Assembly (NCBI GenBank): GCA_963712815.1
Contig: CAVQJL010000014.1
Coordinates: 1 to 64,000, forward strand
DNA from: RPQJ01 sp963712815
GTDB taxonomy: Bacteria > Pseudomonadota > Gammaproteobacteria > Steroidobacterales > Steroidobacteraceae
DNA length: 64,000 nucleotides
Direction: 5' to 3'
Shown: one piece after another, positions 1 through 8,417 of the stretch
Position numbering within the stretch: the first letter of the stretch is position 1
How the letters are laid out: each line of letters opens with the position of its first letter
Translations under genes and position numbers: made by a program
The notes under the pieces: model-generated
Database searches by the model: none
What the model was told of the DNA's origin: nothing
The model's input: the letters and a program-made list of their open reading frames with translations, nothing else

Positions 1-11
1 GAGGATCGATC

Positions 12-1338
12 ATGACCGAGGTACGAAGGGCCCTCCTGGCAGGCGGCAGTGACGGCCGCTTTCGTGTCGACCGCGCTCATCGCAGCAGCACCGCCCAGGC
101 CGGCGGGCTGCTGCTCTACGAGTTCGGCACGTCTGAGCCAGGCCTGGCCGCGGCCGGCTATGCCGCGCGTGCGCAGGATGCATCGACGGCGTTCACGAAT
201 CCCGGCCGGCATGACGAAACTTGACGGCACGCAAGTGCTCGTGGGCGGCCAGCTGATGTGGCTGAACACGCAGTTCTCGGTCGATGGCGCCACCTCGCCC
301 GGCCTGGGCAACGGCGACGGCGGCCGCGCGTTCGGCTCGAACGGTTACGTCCCGGGCGGCGGCGCCTTCCTGACGCATCGCGTGTCGCCCGATCTTGTGC
401 TGGGCTTCGCCGTGGCGGGCAACTTCGGCTCCATGCTGGACTACGAAGACGACTGGGTGGGTCGCTACCGCGTGCAGGACGCCGACCTCGTCGGCGTATC
501 CGTCATGCCGTCGATCGCCTATCGCGTGAACGACAAGCTGTCGCTCGGCGCCGGCATCAACGGCATGTACGGCATGTTCGACCAGAAGGTCGCGATCAAC
601 AACGCGGTGCCATCGCTCAGCGACGGGCGGCTCGAGATCGACGACGACACCTGGGGCTGGGGTGGCAACGTGGGCGTGCTGTACGAGCCGATGCCGGGCA
701 CGCGCTTCGGGCTCACATACACGTCGGCGATCGACCTCGATTTCAGCGGCCGTGCGAAGTTCTCGGGGATCGGGCCGATCCTGAACGCACTGCTGCAGTC
801 GCGCGGCCTGCTCGATGCGCGCTTGGATGTCGGCGCCAAGGTGCCGCAGCAGGTGATGGGGAGCGTATACACCGAGATCGATGACCGCTGGGCCCTGATG
901 GGCAACCTCGGCTGGCAGGACTGGTCGGAGTTCGGGGAGGTCGAGATCGGCATCGACAACACGCAGAACCCGGTCAGTCTCACCAACCCGCTGTCGTTCG
1001 ACGACACCTGGCACGTCGCGGTCGGAGCGCAGTACCGCCCCAATGATCGGTGGAAGGTGAACGTCGGACTCGCCTACGACTCGGGCTTCCAGGACGGCAA
1101 CGACGTCTCGCCGCTGTTCCCGGTCAACTCGGCGTGGCGGCTTGGCGCCGGCGGCGAAAAGCAGGCCAGCGAGTCGTTCAAGTGGGGGTTCACGACGGCG
1201 CTGCTCTACGGCGGCAACATCGACGTCGACAAGCGCAGCCCGCTGCCTCCGGTGCTGGGCGGGCGCGGCAATCTGGTGGGCTCCTATGACCAGACTCTGT
1301 CCGTCGTGCTGACCGTGTACGGCAACTGGACTCTGTGA
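12..1338 (+). CDS. OmpP1/FadL-type outer-membrane transporter (frameshifted N-terminus)
   Basis: A long-chain fatty acid/hydrocarbon porin of the OmpP1/FadL family, expected to let hydrophobic substrates across the outer membrane. The sequence has the family N-terminus (YEFGTSEPGLAAAGYAAR, then a TNPAGMTKL-like stretch) and alternating beta-barrel strands ending in YGNWTL. From about 205 to 1338 the frame is open. The first 190 bases read through three frames: ATG at 12, a signal peptide in the frame that has a GTG at 49, the segment AQAGGLLLYEFG in the first frame again, and the body in the second. Joining them gives about 440 residues with a normal signal peptide. One extra base near 41, a frame change near 100 and one extra base near 203 explain the breaks. 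A substrate cannot be named. The neighbouring barrels and CoA-handling genes suggest a hydrophobic carbon source (inference). Confidence 0.8.
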
Positions 1339-1401
1339 CCGGGCGGCCGTCCGCCGGCTACCGTTCGAGTCGTTGCACCCGTCGTCATCCTGGAGAACAT
1401 C

Positions 1402-2234
1402 ATGACCTGCCGAATTCGCGAGGCGCTCTTCGCCGGCGCAGTAATGCTGTGCGTCATCGTGCCGGTTCTGCCGTCGCTCGCGGACGAAACAGGTGGTGCG
1501 GACGAGTCCAGCCTCGCGATGCAGCTGTCGAACCCGGTCGCAGCGCTGATCAGCGTGCCGCTGCAGCTCAACTACGACCAGGACATCGGACCGGCCGACG
1601 ACGGGGATCGCTGGCTGCTGAACGTGCAGCCCGTCATCCCGTTCGAGCTGAACGACGACTGGAACCTGATCTCGCGCACCATCCTGCCGCTGGTGCGCCA
1701 GTCGGACATCTTCCCGGGCGCCGGCACGCCAGACCGGCACCGGCGATATCGTCCAGAGCCTCTTCTTCTCGCCCAAGGCGCCGACGGCTTCGGGCTGGAT
1801 CTGGGGCGCCGGCCCAGTGCTGCTGCTGCCGACGGGTTCGAACGACCTGCTGACGACCGACAAGTGGGGCGCGGGCCCGACCGCGGTGGTGCTCAAGCAG
1901 TCGAACGGCTGGACGCGCGGCATGCTCGCCAACCACATCTGGTCGTTCGCGGGTGACGACGATCGTGCCGACGTCAACGCAACGTTCCTGCAGCCGTTCC
2001 TCACCTACACGACGCCCACGCAGTGGACGTTCGGCCTCAATACCTAGTCGACCTATGACTGGGAAAACGAGCAGTGGTCGGTGCCGGTGAACGCCAGCGC
2101 GCTTGAAGTTGATGCGGTTCGGCAGCCAGTTGGTAAGCTTGGGCGGCGGCGTAAGGTACTGGGTCGACAGCCCGGACAGCGGGGCCGAGGGCTTCGGGCT
2201 CCGCATGACCGTCACGCTTCTGTTTCCGCGGTAA
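1402..2234 (+). pseudogene. Outer-membrane transporter relative (often named neuromedin U family), broken frame
   Basis: A signal peptide (start ATG at 1402) is followed by SLAMQLSNPVAALISVPLQ and LLNVQPVIPFELNDDWNLI, the signature of a bacterial outer-membrane family commonly labelled transporter or, misleadingly, neuromedin U. The coding sequence needs two frame corrections, each consistent with one extra base (near 1731 and near 2102). It also has an in-frame TAG at 2045-2047 where the surrounding sequence predicts a GAG-like sense codon (LNT-stop-STYDWENEQW). After correction it ends in GLRMTVTLLFPR at the TAA of 2232-2234, about 276 residues, a normal family length. The gene lies 63 bases after the FadL-type gene and probably shares its transcript. 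The stop codon leaves real decay possible, but the extra-base pattern matches other damaged genes here. Confidence 0.7.
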
Positions 2235-2261
2235 TCAAGTCAAACAAATGGCGGTACCCGC

Positions 2262-3302
2262 ATGAGTTCCATGCAACTGCGGTGGTGTCTGTTCGCGACG
2301 CTGACCTTGGGCATTGCGCCCGTCGCCATGGCCATCGAGCCCATTCCAACGACACCCGGCTGGCGCGGCTTCGTCGTGGTGGGTGGGGGTTATGCCGACC
2401 TCAAGAGCAACACCGTCGCCGGCAACAACCTGATCGACATCGGCCAGCCGGTCATCGACTCGGTGGCGCAGCGCCCGGGCAGCGACGACACGTTCCACCC
2501 CGTGATCACGGGCGAGATCAACTACACCTTCGAGGGCGGCTGGCAGGCCTTCTTCGGCACCTCGCTCGAGGACGCGGTGACGCTCGATGGCGTGACGCAG
2601 CTCGGCGTGCGCAAGGACCTGGGCTCCGCAGGCATCCTGCAGGGCGGCTTCCTGTTCAGCGGCATCCCCACCCAGGTCTGGGAGGATCCGTACGCGGAGG
2701 GCGTGCGGCGCAAGGAAACCGATCGCGACTCCACCGGCGTGCGCCTGGAGTGGGACCGCATCCTCGGGTCGGCGTTCGATGTCACGTTTTCCTACCGGGA
2801 CATCTCGATCGACACCGAGCGCAGCGGTGAGGGCGTCACCAGCGTCGCTTGCGACGCGACCTGCCAGGACCTGCTCGTGCGCGACGGCGACCAGTACAGC
2901 CTCGATGCCTCTTACCTGTTCCGGTTGGGCGCGGGCCAGCGTCACCTCGTGCGGCCCATGGTTCGCTACACGATCGACGACCGCAACGGCGAGGCGATCA
3001 GCAGCGACGGCTACCGGCTGCAGCTGAGCTACGTGTTCCTCGGCCAGGGGTACACCGTGGCGAGCAACCTCGTCTACGGCAGCAGCAGTTTCGATGCCCG
3101 CAACCCGATCTTCGACGCCCGGACCGATGCGGACGGTCTCGTGGTGGACGCCACGTTGTTCTATCGGCTGCCGATCGAGAGCGGACGATGGCAGGCGGTC
3201 GGCAGCGTGCTGTGGGGCGAGGCCGATTCGGACGTCCGGTTCCACGACAACGAGATCTTCATGATCAACGCCGGGGTGATGTACCGCTTCGGCGCACGCT
3301 GA
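2262..3302 (+). CDS. DUF2860-like outer-membrane beta-barrel protein
   Basis: A 346-residue protein with a cleavable signal peptide (hydrophobic core after SSMQLRW, predicted cleavage after AMA). The rest is short amphipathic strands rich in aromatic residues, and it ends in YRFGAR, the usual terminal aromatic signature of an outer-membrane barrel. The segment WRGFVVVGGGYADLKSNTVAG followed by FHPVITGEINYTF resembles DUF2860, a family of uncharacterised barrels of gammaproteobacteria; this assignment is from memory of the family pattern. Two nearby cysteines (CDATC) could form a loop disulfide. It lies 27 bases after the preceding broken gene and 54 bases before the DUF3604 gene, all on one strand, so co-transcription is likely. 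Function unknown. Confidence 0.65.
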   Translation: MSSMQLRWCLFATLTLGIAPVAMAIEPIPTTPGWRGFVVVGGGYADLKSNTVAGNNLIDIGQPVIDSVAQRPGSDDTFHPVITGEINYTFEGGWQAFFGTSLEDAVTLDGVTQLGVRKDLGSAGILQGGFLFSGIPTQVWEDPYAEGVRRKETDRDSTGVRLEWDRILGSAFDVTFSYRDISIDTERSGEGVTSVACDATCQDLLVRDGDQYSLDASYLFRLGAGQRHLVRPMVRYTIDDRNGEAISSDGYRLQLSYVFLGQGYTVASNLVYGSSSFDARNPIFDARTDADGLVVDATLFYRLPIESGRWQAVGSVLWGEADSDVRFHDNEIFMINAGVMYRFGAR

Positions 3303-3356
3303 GGCGCGCAGTACAGTTTGCTCAGCCGGCGCAAACAGCCGGCAACGGGGGAAAGC

Positions 3357-5345
3357 ATGAAACTCGAGTCGCGAACGGACAGGGGCATTCTTGCGCTGGC
3401 CGTGGTCGGTGCATTGCTGGTCGTTGCCCATGCAAGCCGTGCGCAGGCACCCGACGTGCCGGTGCGCGGCGTCGTTGAGGACACGGAAGAAGTCTACGTC
3501 CCCCTACCCAGCGGCCAGCCGTCGGCCCAGGCGAAGGGCTACTCGCCGTATGCCGGCCGCAAATACCCGACACGCGTGCTGTGGGGCGACACCCACCTGC
3601 ACAGCGCCAACTCGGGTGACGCGTTCACGACCGGCAATCGTTTCACGCCCGAGCAAACCTACCGCATCGCCCGCGGCGAAGAGGTGATCTCCGCGACCGG
3701 GTTGCCGGCGCGACTGTCGAGGCCGCTCGACTTCGTCGTGCTGAGCGACCACGCCGAGGGCCTCGGGCTCATCACCGAGGTCTACAACGGCAACCCGAAG
3801 CTGATGGGCGACAGCACAATCCAGCGCTGGAGCCGCATGATCAAGGCCGGTGGCGCGGAGGCTTCCAGCGCGGTGACTGAACTGATCGGTGCGCAGGCGA
3901 CCAACACGTTGCCGTCGGTGCTGACAGACCCCAAGGTCGCGGGCCCGCTGATGATGTCGGTGTGGCAGCGCGCCGCCACCATGGCCGACAAGTACAACGA
4001 ACCGGGCAAGTTCACCACGCTGATCGGCTTCGAGTGGACGCCGACGCCGGGCGGCGACAACCTGCACCGCAACGTGCTGCTGCGCGACGGGCAGGCGCGC
4101 GCGAGCCAGGTGTTTCCGTTCTCGTCCTGGAACAGCGAGGACCCGCAGAAGCTCTGGGACTGGATGGAAGCCTACGAGCAGCGCACCGGCGGCCGCGCGC
4201 TCGCGATTCCGCACAACGGCAACCTGTCGAACGGCCGCATGTACGCGGCCCAGGCGTTCGATGGCAGCGCGATCACGAAGCAGTACGCCGAGCGCCGGCA
4301 GCGCTTTGAGCCGATCCAGGAAATCGTGCAGATGAAGGGTGCGTCGGAGAGCCATCCGAAGCTGTCCCCCAGCGATGAATTCCTCGAGTACGGCATCGCG
4401 GGCTGGGAACTCGGCAACCTGACGCTCGGCGGCAAGCTCACCCCGGAGATGATGCCGACCAGTTTCGTGCGCGCCGGATTCATGCGTGGCCTCGAGCACG
4501 AGGCGAAGCTGGGCGTGAACCCGTTCAAGTCCGGGATCATCGGCAGCTCCGACGCGCACAATGCGCTGCCGTTCGTCGAGGAAGACAATTTCTTCGGCAA
4601 GTTCCCCGGGCAGGAGCCCCGTGCGGATCGCTGGAAGGATCGTTCGAGCACCGGCGAGGGCGCGGGCGGCGCGGCGCGCTACACGTGGCAGTACCTCGCA
4701 GCCGGCTACGCGGCCGTGTGGGCCACCGAGAACACGCGCGAAGCGGTATTCGACGCGATGACGCGGCGCGAGACCTATGGCACGTCGGGCACGCGCATGA
4801 CGGTGCGCTTCTTCGGCGGCTACGGCTTCACGCCAGATGACGCGCAGTCGCGATATCTCGCCGAAGTGGGTTACGCGAAGGGCGTGCCAATGGGCGGCGA
4901 CCTGAAGCCCGCTAAGGGCGGCACGACGCCGACCTTCCTCGTCGCCGCGCTCAAGGATCCGCAGGGCGCGAATCTCGACCGCATCCAGGTCATCAAGGGC
5001 TGGCTCGATGCGTCCGGCACGGCGCAGGAGAAGGTCTACGACGTGGTGTGGGCCGGCGACCGCAAGCCTGGCAAGGACGGCAAGCTGCCGCCGGTGGGTG
5101 ACACGGTCGACGTTGCGCGGGCTACGTACACGAATACGATCGGCGCGGCGGAACTCACGACCGTGTGGAAGGATCCCGACTTCAAGCCAGGCCAGCGCGC
5201 GTTCTACTATGCGCGCGTGATCGAGATCCCGACGCCCCGCTGGACGGCGTACGACCAGGCCCGCTTCGGCGTGAAGATGGATGACGACGTCCCGATGAAG
5301 CAGCAGGAAAGGGCGTGGACGTCGCCGATCTGGTACTCGCCGTGA
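3357..5345 (+). CDS. DUF3604 secreted metal-dependent hydrolase
   Basis: A 662-residue exported protein of the DUF3604 family. The start at ATG 3357 is preceded by a purine-rich GGGGGAAAG; an upstream in-frame start would spoil the signal peptide (hydrophobic stretch at residues 10-28, cleavage after AQA). Putative metal ligands of the PHP-like fold are visible: WGDTHLHS at about 76-83, SDHAEG at about 130-135, a PHNGN motif mid-protein, and GSSDAHN near 396-402. Family members are large, periplasmic or secreted, frequent in marine and soil gammaproteobacteria, and of unproven activity. Hydrolysis of an ester or phosphoester is an inference from the ligand pattern. The gene closes the plus-strand envelope cluster, and the next gene is convergent. 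Confidence 0.85.
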   Translation: MKLESRTDRGILALAVVGALLVVAHASRAQAPDVPVRGVVEDTEEVYVPLPSGQPSAQAKGYSPYAGRKYPTRVLWGDTHLHSANSGDAFTTGNRFTPEQTYRIARGEEVISATGLPARLSRPLDFVVLSDHAEGLGLITEVYNGNPKLMGDSTIQRWSRMIKAGGAEASSAVTELIGAQATNTLPSVLTDPKVAGPLMMSVWQRAATMADKYNEPGKFTTLIGFEWTPTPGGDNLHRNVLLRDGQARASQVFPFSSWNSEDPQKLWDWMEAYEQRTGGRALAIPHNGNLSNGRMYAAQAFDGSAITKQYAERRQRFEPIQEIVQMKGASESHPKLSPSDEFLEYGIAGWELGNLTLGGKLTPEMMPTSFVRAGFMRGLEHEAKLGVNPFKSGIIGSSDAHNALPFVEEDNFFGKFPGQEPRADRWKDRSSTGEGAGGAARYTWQYLAAGYAAVWATENTREAVFDAMTRRETYGTSGTRMTVRFFGGYGFTPDDAQSRYLAEVGYAKGVPMGGDLKPAKGGTTPTFLVAALKDPQGANLDRIQVIKGWLDASGTAQEKVYDVVWAGDRKPGKDGKLPPVGDTVDVARATYTNTIGAAELTTVWKDPDFKPGQRAFYYARVIEIPTPRWTAYDQARFGVKMDDDVPMKQQERAWTSPIWYSP

Positions 5346-5495
5346 GTGGTCGAATGGGGTGATGCGGAGCGAGTCGGCCCCTCTACCTGCGCTCCCCGGA
5401 AGTGCCGGGCGACTCCCGACAGAAGGGGGCACCTGCCTCGTTCTTCAGCTGGACCAGCACGCGGCGCGGGAGTGCCATCCGATCTCGCGCCAGCC

Positions 5496-6317
5496 TCAGA
5501 AGCGGAAGGTCACGCCGATCGCAGCGCCGCTCGAATACAACTCACTCAGGTCGTCCTCCCGCGGCATGTCGTAGTCGAGGTGACGCCACACCGCGCGCAG
5601 GTCGCCCCAGTCGAACGAGTAGCCGACCCCGAGCACGGCCTGCCAGGTGAGGTCCGAATCACCGGTGCCGATGTCGAAGTAGTACGGCACGAACCACGCC
5701 TGCGCCTGGCCCAGGTCGAACATGCCCTTCACGCCCACGACCGCGTCCCACCAGGTATTGCTGGTCTCGCCCCGCGCCGATCGCCCCGGGAGCGGCAGGC
5801 TGCCGATGTCGCCCGTGAAATCAAGCCTGGCCTCCACCGAGAGGTCGAGCATGCGGACCCCGCCCATTACCATCATGGGGCGGGCGACATCCTCGACGAC
5901 CTCGTAGCCGACGCCCGTCGTCCAGATCCAGCCGCTCAGGCTCCCGTCCACCCTGAGCTGCACCCCGGCCGGAATCTGCTCTTCGCCGATCTCGAAGCTG
6001 CGTTCGTTTTTTCCGCTTCCCCCGAGATCCAGGTAGATCAGATCGGTGCCGATGGCCCAGCGACCTTTCTGCACTTCGGCCCACCCCTGGAACGTGAACT
6101 CCAGCGCGTCAAGCACGTCACCCGGGTCCATCTCGAAAGAGACGTCCCGGTTCTCGCGCAGCGGCACGGAAACCTCGCCACCCATGGTCGGCAGCCAGCC
6201 GTACAAGGAAACGGCAAACTTCCAGTCGTCGCTTCCGTCGGCATGCGCAGCAACCGGCATCGCCAGCCCGGCGGCCAAGGTGGATGCGGTGACGAGCATC
6301 AACCGGGACAATTTCAT
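5496..6317 (-). CDS. Outer-membrane beta-barrel protein, function unknown
   Basis: A 273-residue protein starting at ATG 6317, with GAGGAGAG just upstream as a ribosome-binding site. Its signal peptide (SRLMLVTASTLAAGLAMPVA) ends at a HADG junction. The mature part starts with DDWKFAVSLYGWLPTMGGEV, a pattern common in OmpW/porin-like barrels of unknown function that often carry the phrase LYGWLP. It continues in strand-turn units and finishes in GVTFRF, a terminal phenylalanine typical of barrels recognised by the BAM machinery. It is transcribed toward the DUF3604 gene and diverges from the GMC oxidoreductase across a 489-base gap. No substrate can be inferred. Confidence 0.7.
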   Translation of the reverse strand: MKLSRLMLVTASTLAAGLAMPVAAHADGSDDWKFAVSLYGWLPTMGGEVSVPLRENRDVSFEMDPGDVLDALEFTFQGWAEVQKGRWAIGTDLIYLDLGGSGKNERSFEIGEEQIPAGVQLRVDGSLSGWIWTTGVGYEVVEDVARPMMVMGGVRMLDLSVEARLDFTGDIGSLPLPGRSARGETSNTWWDAVVGVKGMFDLGQAQAWFVPYYFDIGTGDSDLTWQAVLGVGYSFDWGDLRAVWRHLDYDMPREDDLSELYSSGAAIGVTFRF

Positions 6318-6642
6318 CGTGTCTCTCCTCGGGTTCCTGCAACGCTCCAGGCAATCAGGTTCCATTCCTCGTTGTTCGCGAACCGAACGACGGCCCGGGT
6401 CGAGCCATGCCGGATCGGCCGGCCGACAGCCAGATGCGATCCACAGTCGTCACTTTCCGAGGATCTCGTGGACCCGGATGGCATCGCGATCGCGTGAGAG
6501 GTTAGCACCGATGCCCGCGCGGATGAATGCCGGCAGGATTCGTGCGATCCACGAGCTTTGTTGGGACCCTCCGACAACGAAGCGGTGTTCAGCAGATGTT
6601 CCGGTTCGGCGTCCGTTGACGCGGGTTGTCCGACCGCAGGTT

Positions 6643-6683
6643 GGCATTGGCGTGCCAAATGGCGCCGGATTTGGCACGATGCC
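6643..6683. promoter_or_regulatory. Inverted repeat, candidate operator between divergent genes
   Basis: The 489-base gap 6318-6806 between the divergent barrel and GMC oxidoreductase genes contains no credible gene. It holds one clear dyad: GGCATTGGCGTGCCAAAT (6643-6660) pairs with ATTTGGCACGATGCC (6669-6683), apart from three unpaired bases in the left arm. It lies about 125 bases before the oxidoreductase start. The position fits a regulator-binding site or an mRNA hairpin; neither is shown. The right arm contains a TTGGCACG match to a sigma-54 minus-24 element, but no minus-12 GC at the required spacing. Confidence 0.4.
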
Positions 6684-6806
6684 GGAACGCTGCCGCATCA
6701 AGGCCGCGCGGACAGACCACGGATGCGAGCCGACCGCGGGCCCGGCGGTGGCTCGCGCCGTGGCAGCCAGGCAACGTACCCTTCGGCGCGCGACGTGGAG
6801 GTTGAA

Positions 6807-8417
6807 GTGAACGGTCCGGGCAGTGACTTCGACTACGATTGGCTCGTCGTCGGTTCCGGGTTCGGCGGCAGCGTCTCAGCGCTGCGTCTGGCCGAGAAGG
6901 GCTACCGCGTCGGCGTTCTCGAGGCGGGCCGGCGCTACCGCGACGAGGACTTCGCCAAGTCGACCTGGGACCTGAAGCGCTTCCTGTGGGCGCCGGCACT
7001 CGGCCTGCGCGGGATCTTCCGCCTGACCCCGTTCAAGGACGTGTTCATCGCGAGCGGCGCTGCCGTCGGCGGCGGCAGTGTCGTGTATGCCAACACGCTC
7101 TATCGAGCCAGCCCGGAGTTCTTCACGAATCCGCAATGGCGTGCACTCAAAGACTGGGCGACCGCGCTTGCGCCGCATTACGACACTGCGGAGCGCATGC
7201 TCGGCGTGAAGGAGGTTCCCCGCGACAGCGACGGGCAACAGTTGCTGCGCGAGGTCGGGCGCGAATTCGGCGTCGAGGACACGTTCCGCCGCACACCGGT
7301 CGGCGTGTACTTCGGTGAGCCCGGCCGGCAGGTCGCGGATCCGTACTTCGGCGGCGATGGCCCGGACCGGACGGGCTGCACGTTCTGCGGCGCCTGCATG
7401 GTGGGTTGTCGCGAAGGCGCCAAGAACACGCTGCTCAAGAACTACCTCTGGTTCGCGGAGAAGCGCGGCGTGCGCATCCTGCCGGAGCGGGCGGTGGTGG
7501 ACATCCGCCCGATCGGTGCCGAGGACGGCAGCGACGGTTATCTCGTGACCACGCAGCGTCCGGGCGCGTGGTTCCGCAAGGCCCGCGCGTACGTCAGGGC
7601 GCGCGGGGTCGTGCTGTCCGCAGGCGCGCTCGGTACGAACCACCTGCTGGCGAGGTGCAAACTCACCGGGTCGCTACCGCGCGTGAGCGACCGGCTCGGG
7701 CAGCTCGTGCGCACCAACAGCGAGTCGATCCTCGCGGTCACCATGCCGGAGGGAACGGCCCGCCCGTGGAACGACGTCGCAATCAGCGCCAGCATCCATC
7801 CGCGACCGGACACCCACATCGAGTTCGTCACGTACGGGCGGCAAGGGGATTTCATGTCGCTGCTGTACACGCTGCTCACGGGCGAAGGCACGCGGCTGAC
7901 ACGTCCGCTGATCTGGTTCGGCAACGTCCTGCGACACCCGCTGACGTTCCTCCGGACGCTCTGGCCGGTGGGGTGGTCCCGTCGCTCGGTGCTGTTCCTG
8001 GTGATGCAGAGCCTCGACAATGCCATTGCTTTTCGAGCCCGGCGTGGACTGTTCGGCCGCGTGTCGCTCGCCACCGAGCAGGATCCGGAGAAGCCCAACC
8101 CCACGTTCATCGAGGTGGGCAACAGGGCAGCCGAGTGGCTGGCGAAGCGCACCGGTGGCTATGCGCAGAGCATGGTGCTCGAAGCCTGGGCCAATGTTCC
8201 CACCACGGCGCACATCCTCGGCGGCGCGGTCATCGGCGCCGATCCCGCCTCGGGGGTGGTCGACACAGAGGGCCGATTGTTCGGGTACCGGAACTTTCTC
8301 GTGTGCGACGGCTCCACGGTGCCGGCCAATCCGGGCGTGAACCCGTCGCTGACGATCACGGCCATGACGGAACACGCGATGAGCTGCGTGCCGCCGGCGG
8401 CCGGACAGGGCCTCTAG
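6807..8417 (+). CDS. GMC family FAD-dependent oxidoreductase (cholesterol-oxidase-like subgroup)
   Basis: A 536-residue flavoprotein oxidising alcohol groups. The GTG at 6807 is chosen because GGAGG at 6797-6801 sits five bases upstream. The N-terminus carries the FAD dinucleotide fold VVGSGFGGSVSALRLAEKGY (G16-x-G18-x-x-G21). Around residues 191-201 is the cysteine-rich segment CTFCGACMVGC, seen in the subgroup that includes cholesterol-oxidase-like and long-chain alcohol enzymes. The C-terminus has DGSTVPANPGVNPSLTITA, the conserved GMC C-terminal motif. No signal peptide is evident. Its TAG stop overlaps the convergent CoA-transferase stop by four bases. Beside CoA-transferases, an acyl-CoA dehydrogenase and a MaoC protein, a role at the start of a hydrophobic alcohol or sterol-like degradation route is plausible, but the substrate is unknown. 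Confidence 0.85.
   Translation: MNGPGSDFDYDWLVVGSGFGGSVSALRLAEKGYRVGVLEAGRRYRDEDFAKSTWDLKRFLWAPALGLRGIFRLTPFKDVFIASGAAVGGGSVVYANTLYRASPEFFTNPQWRALKDWATALAPHYDTAERMLGVKEVPRDSDGQQLLREVGREFGVEDTFRRTPVGVYFGEPGRQVADPYFGGDGPDRTGCTFCGACMVGCREGAKNTLLKNYLWFAEKRGVRILPERAVVDIRPIGAEDGSDGYLVTTQRPGAWFRKARAYVRARGVVLSAGALGTNHLLARCKLTGSLPRVSDRLGQLVRTNSESILAVTMPEGTARPWNDVAISASIHPRPDTHIEFVTYGRQGDFMSLLYTLLTGEGTRLTRPLIWFGNVLRHPLTFLRTLWPVGWSRRSVLFLVMQSLDNAIAFRARRGLFGRVSLATEQDPEKPNPTFIEVGNRAAEWLAKRTGGYAQSMVLEAWANVPTTAHILGGAVIGADPASGVVDTEGRLFGYRNFLVCDGSTVPANPGVNPSLTITAMTEHAMSCVPPAAGQGL

Noticed and set aside
193..2004. A 603-codon minus-strand frame opposite the two outer-membrane transporter genes.
   Set aside because: The composition is typical of shadow frames (Arg/His/Val-rich, no domains), and the plus-strand frames have clear family similarity.
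6669..6690. TTTGGCACGATGCCGGAACG as a sigma-54 promoter for the GMC oxidoreductase.
   Set aside because: The minus-24 half fits, but there is no GC at the required ten-base spacing; the sequence is better explained as the arm of an inverted repeat.
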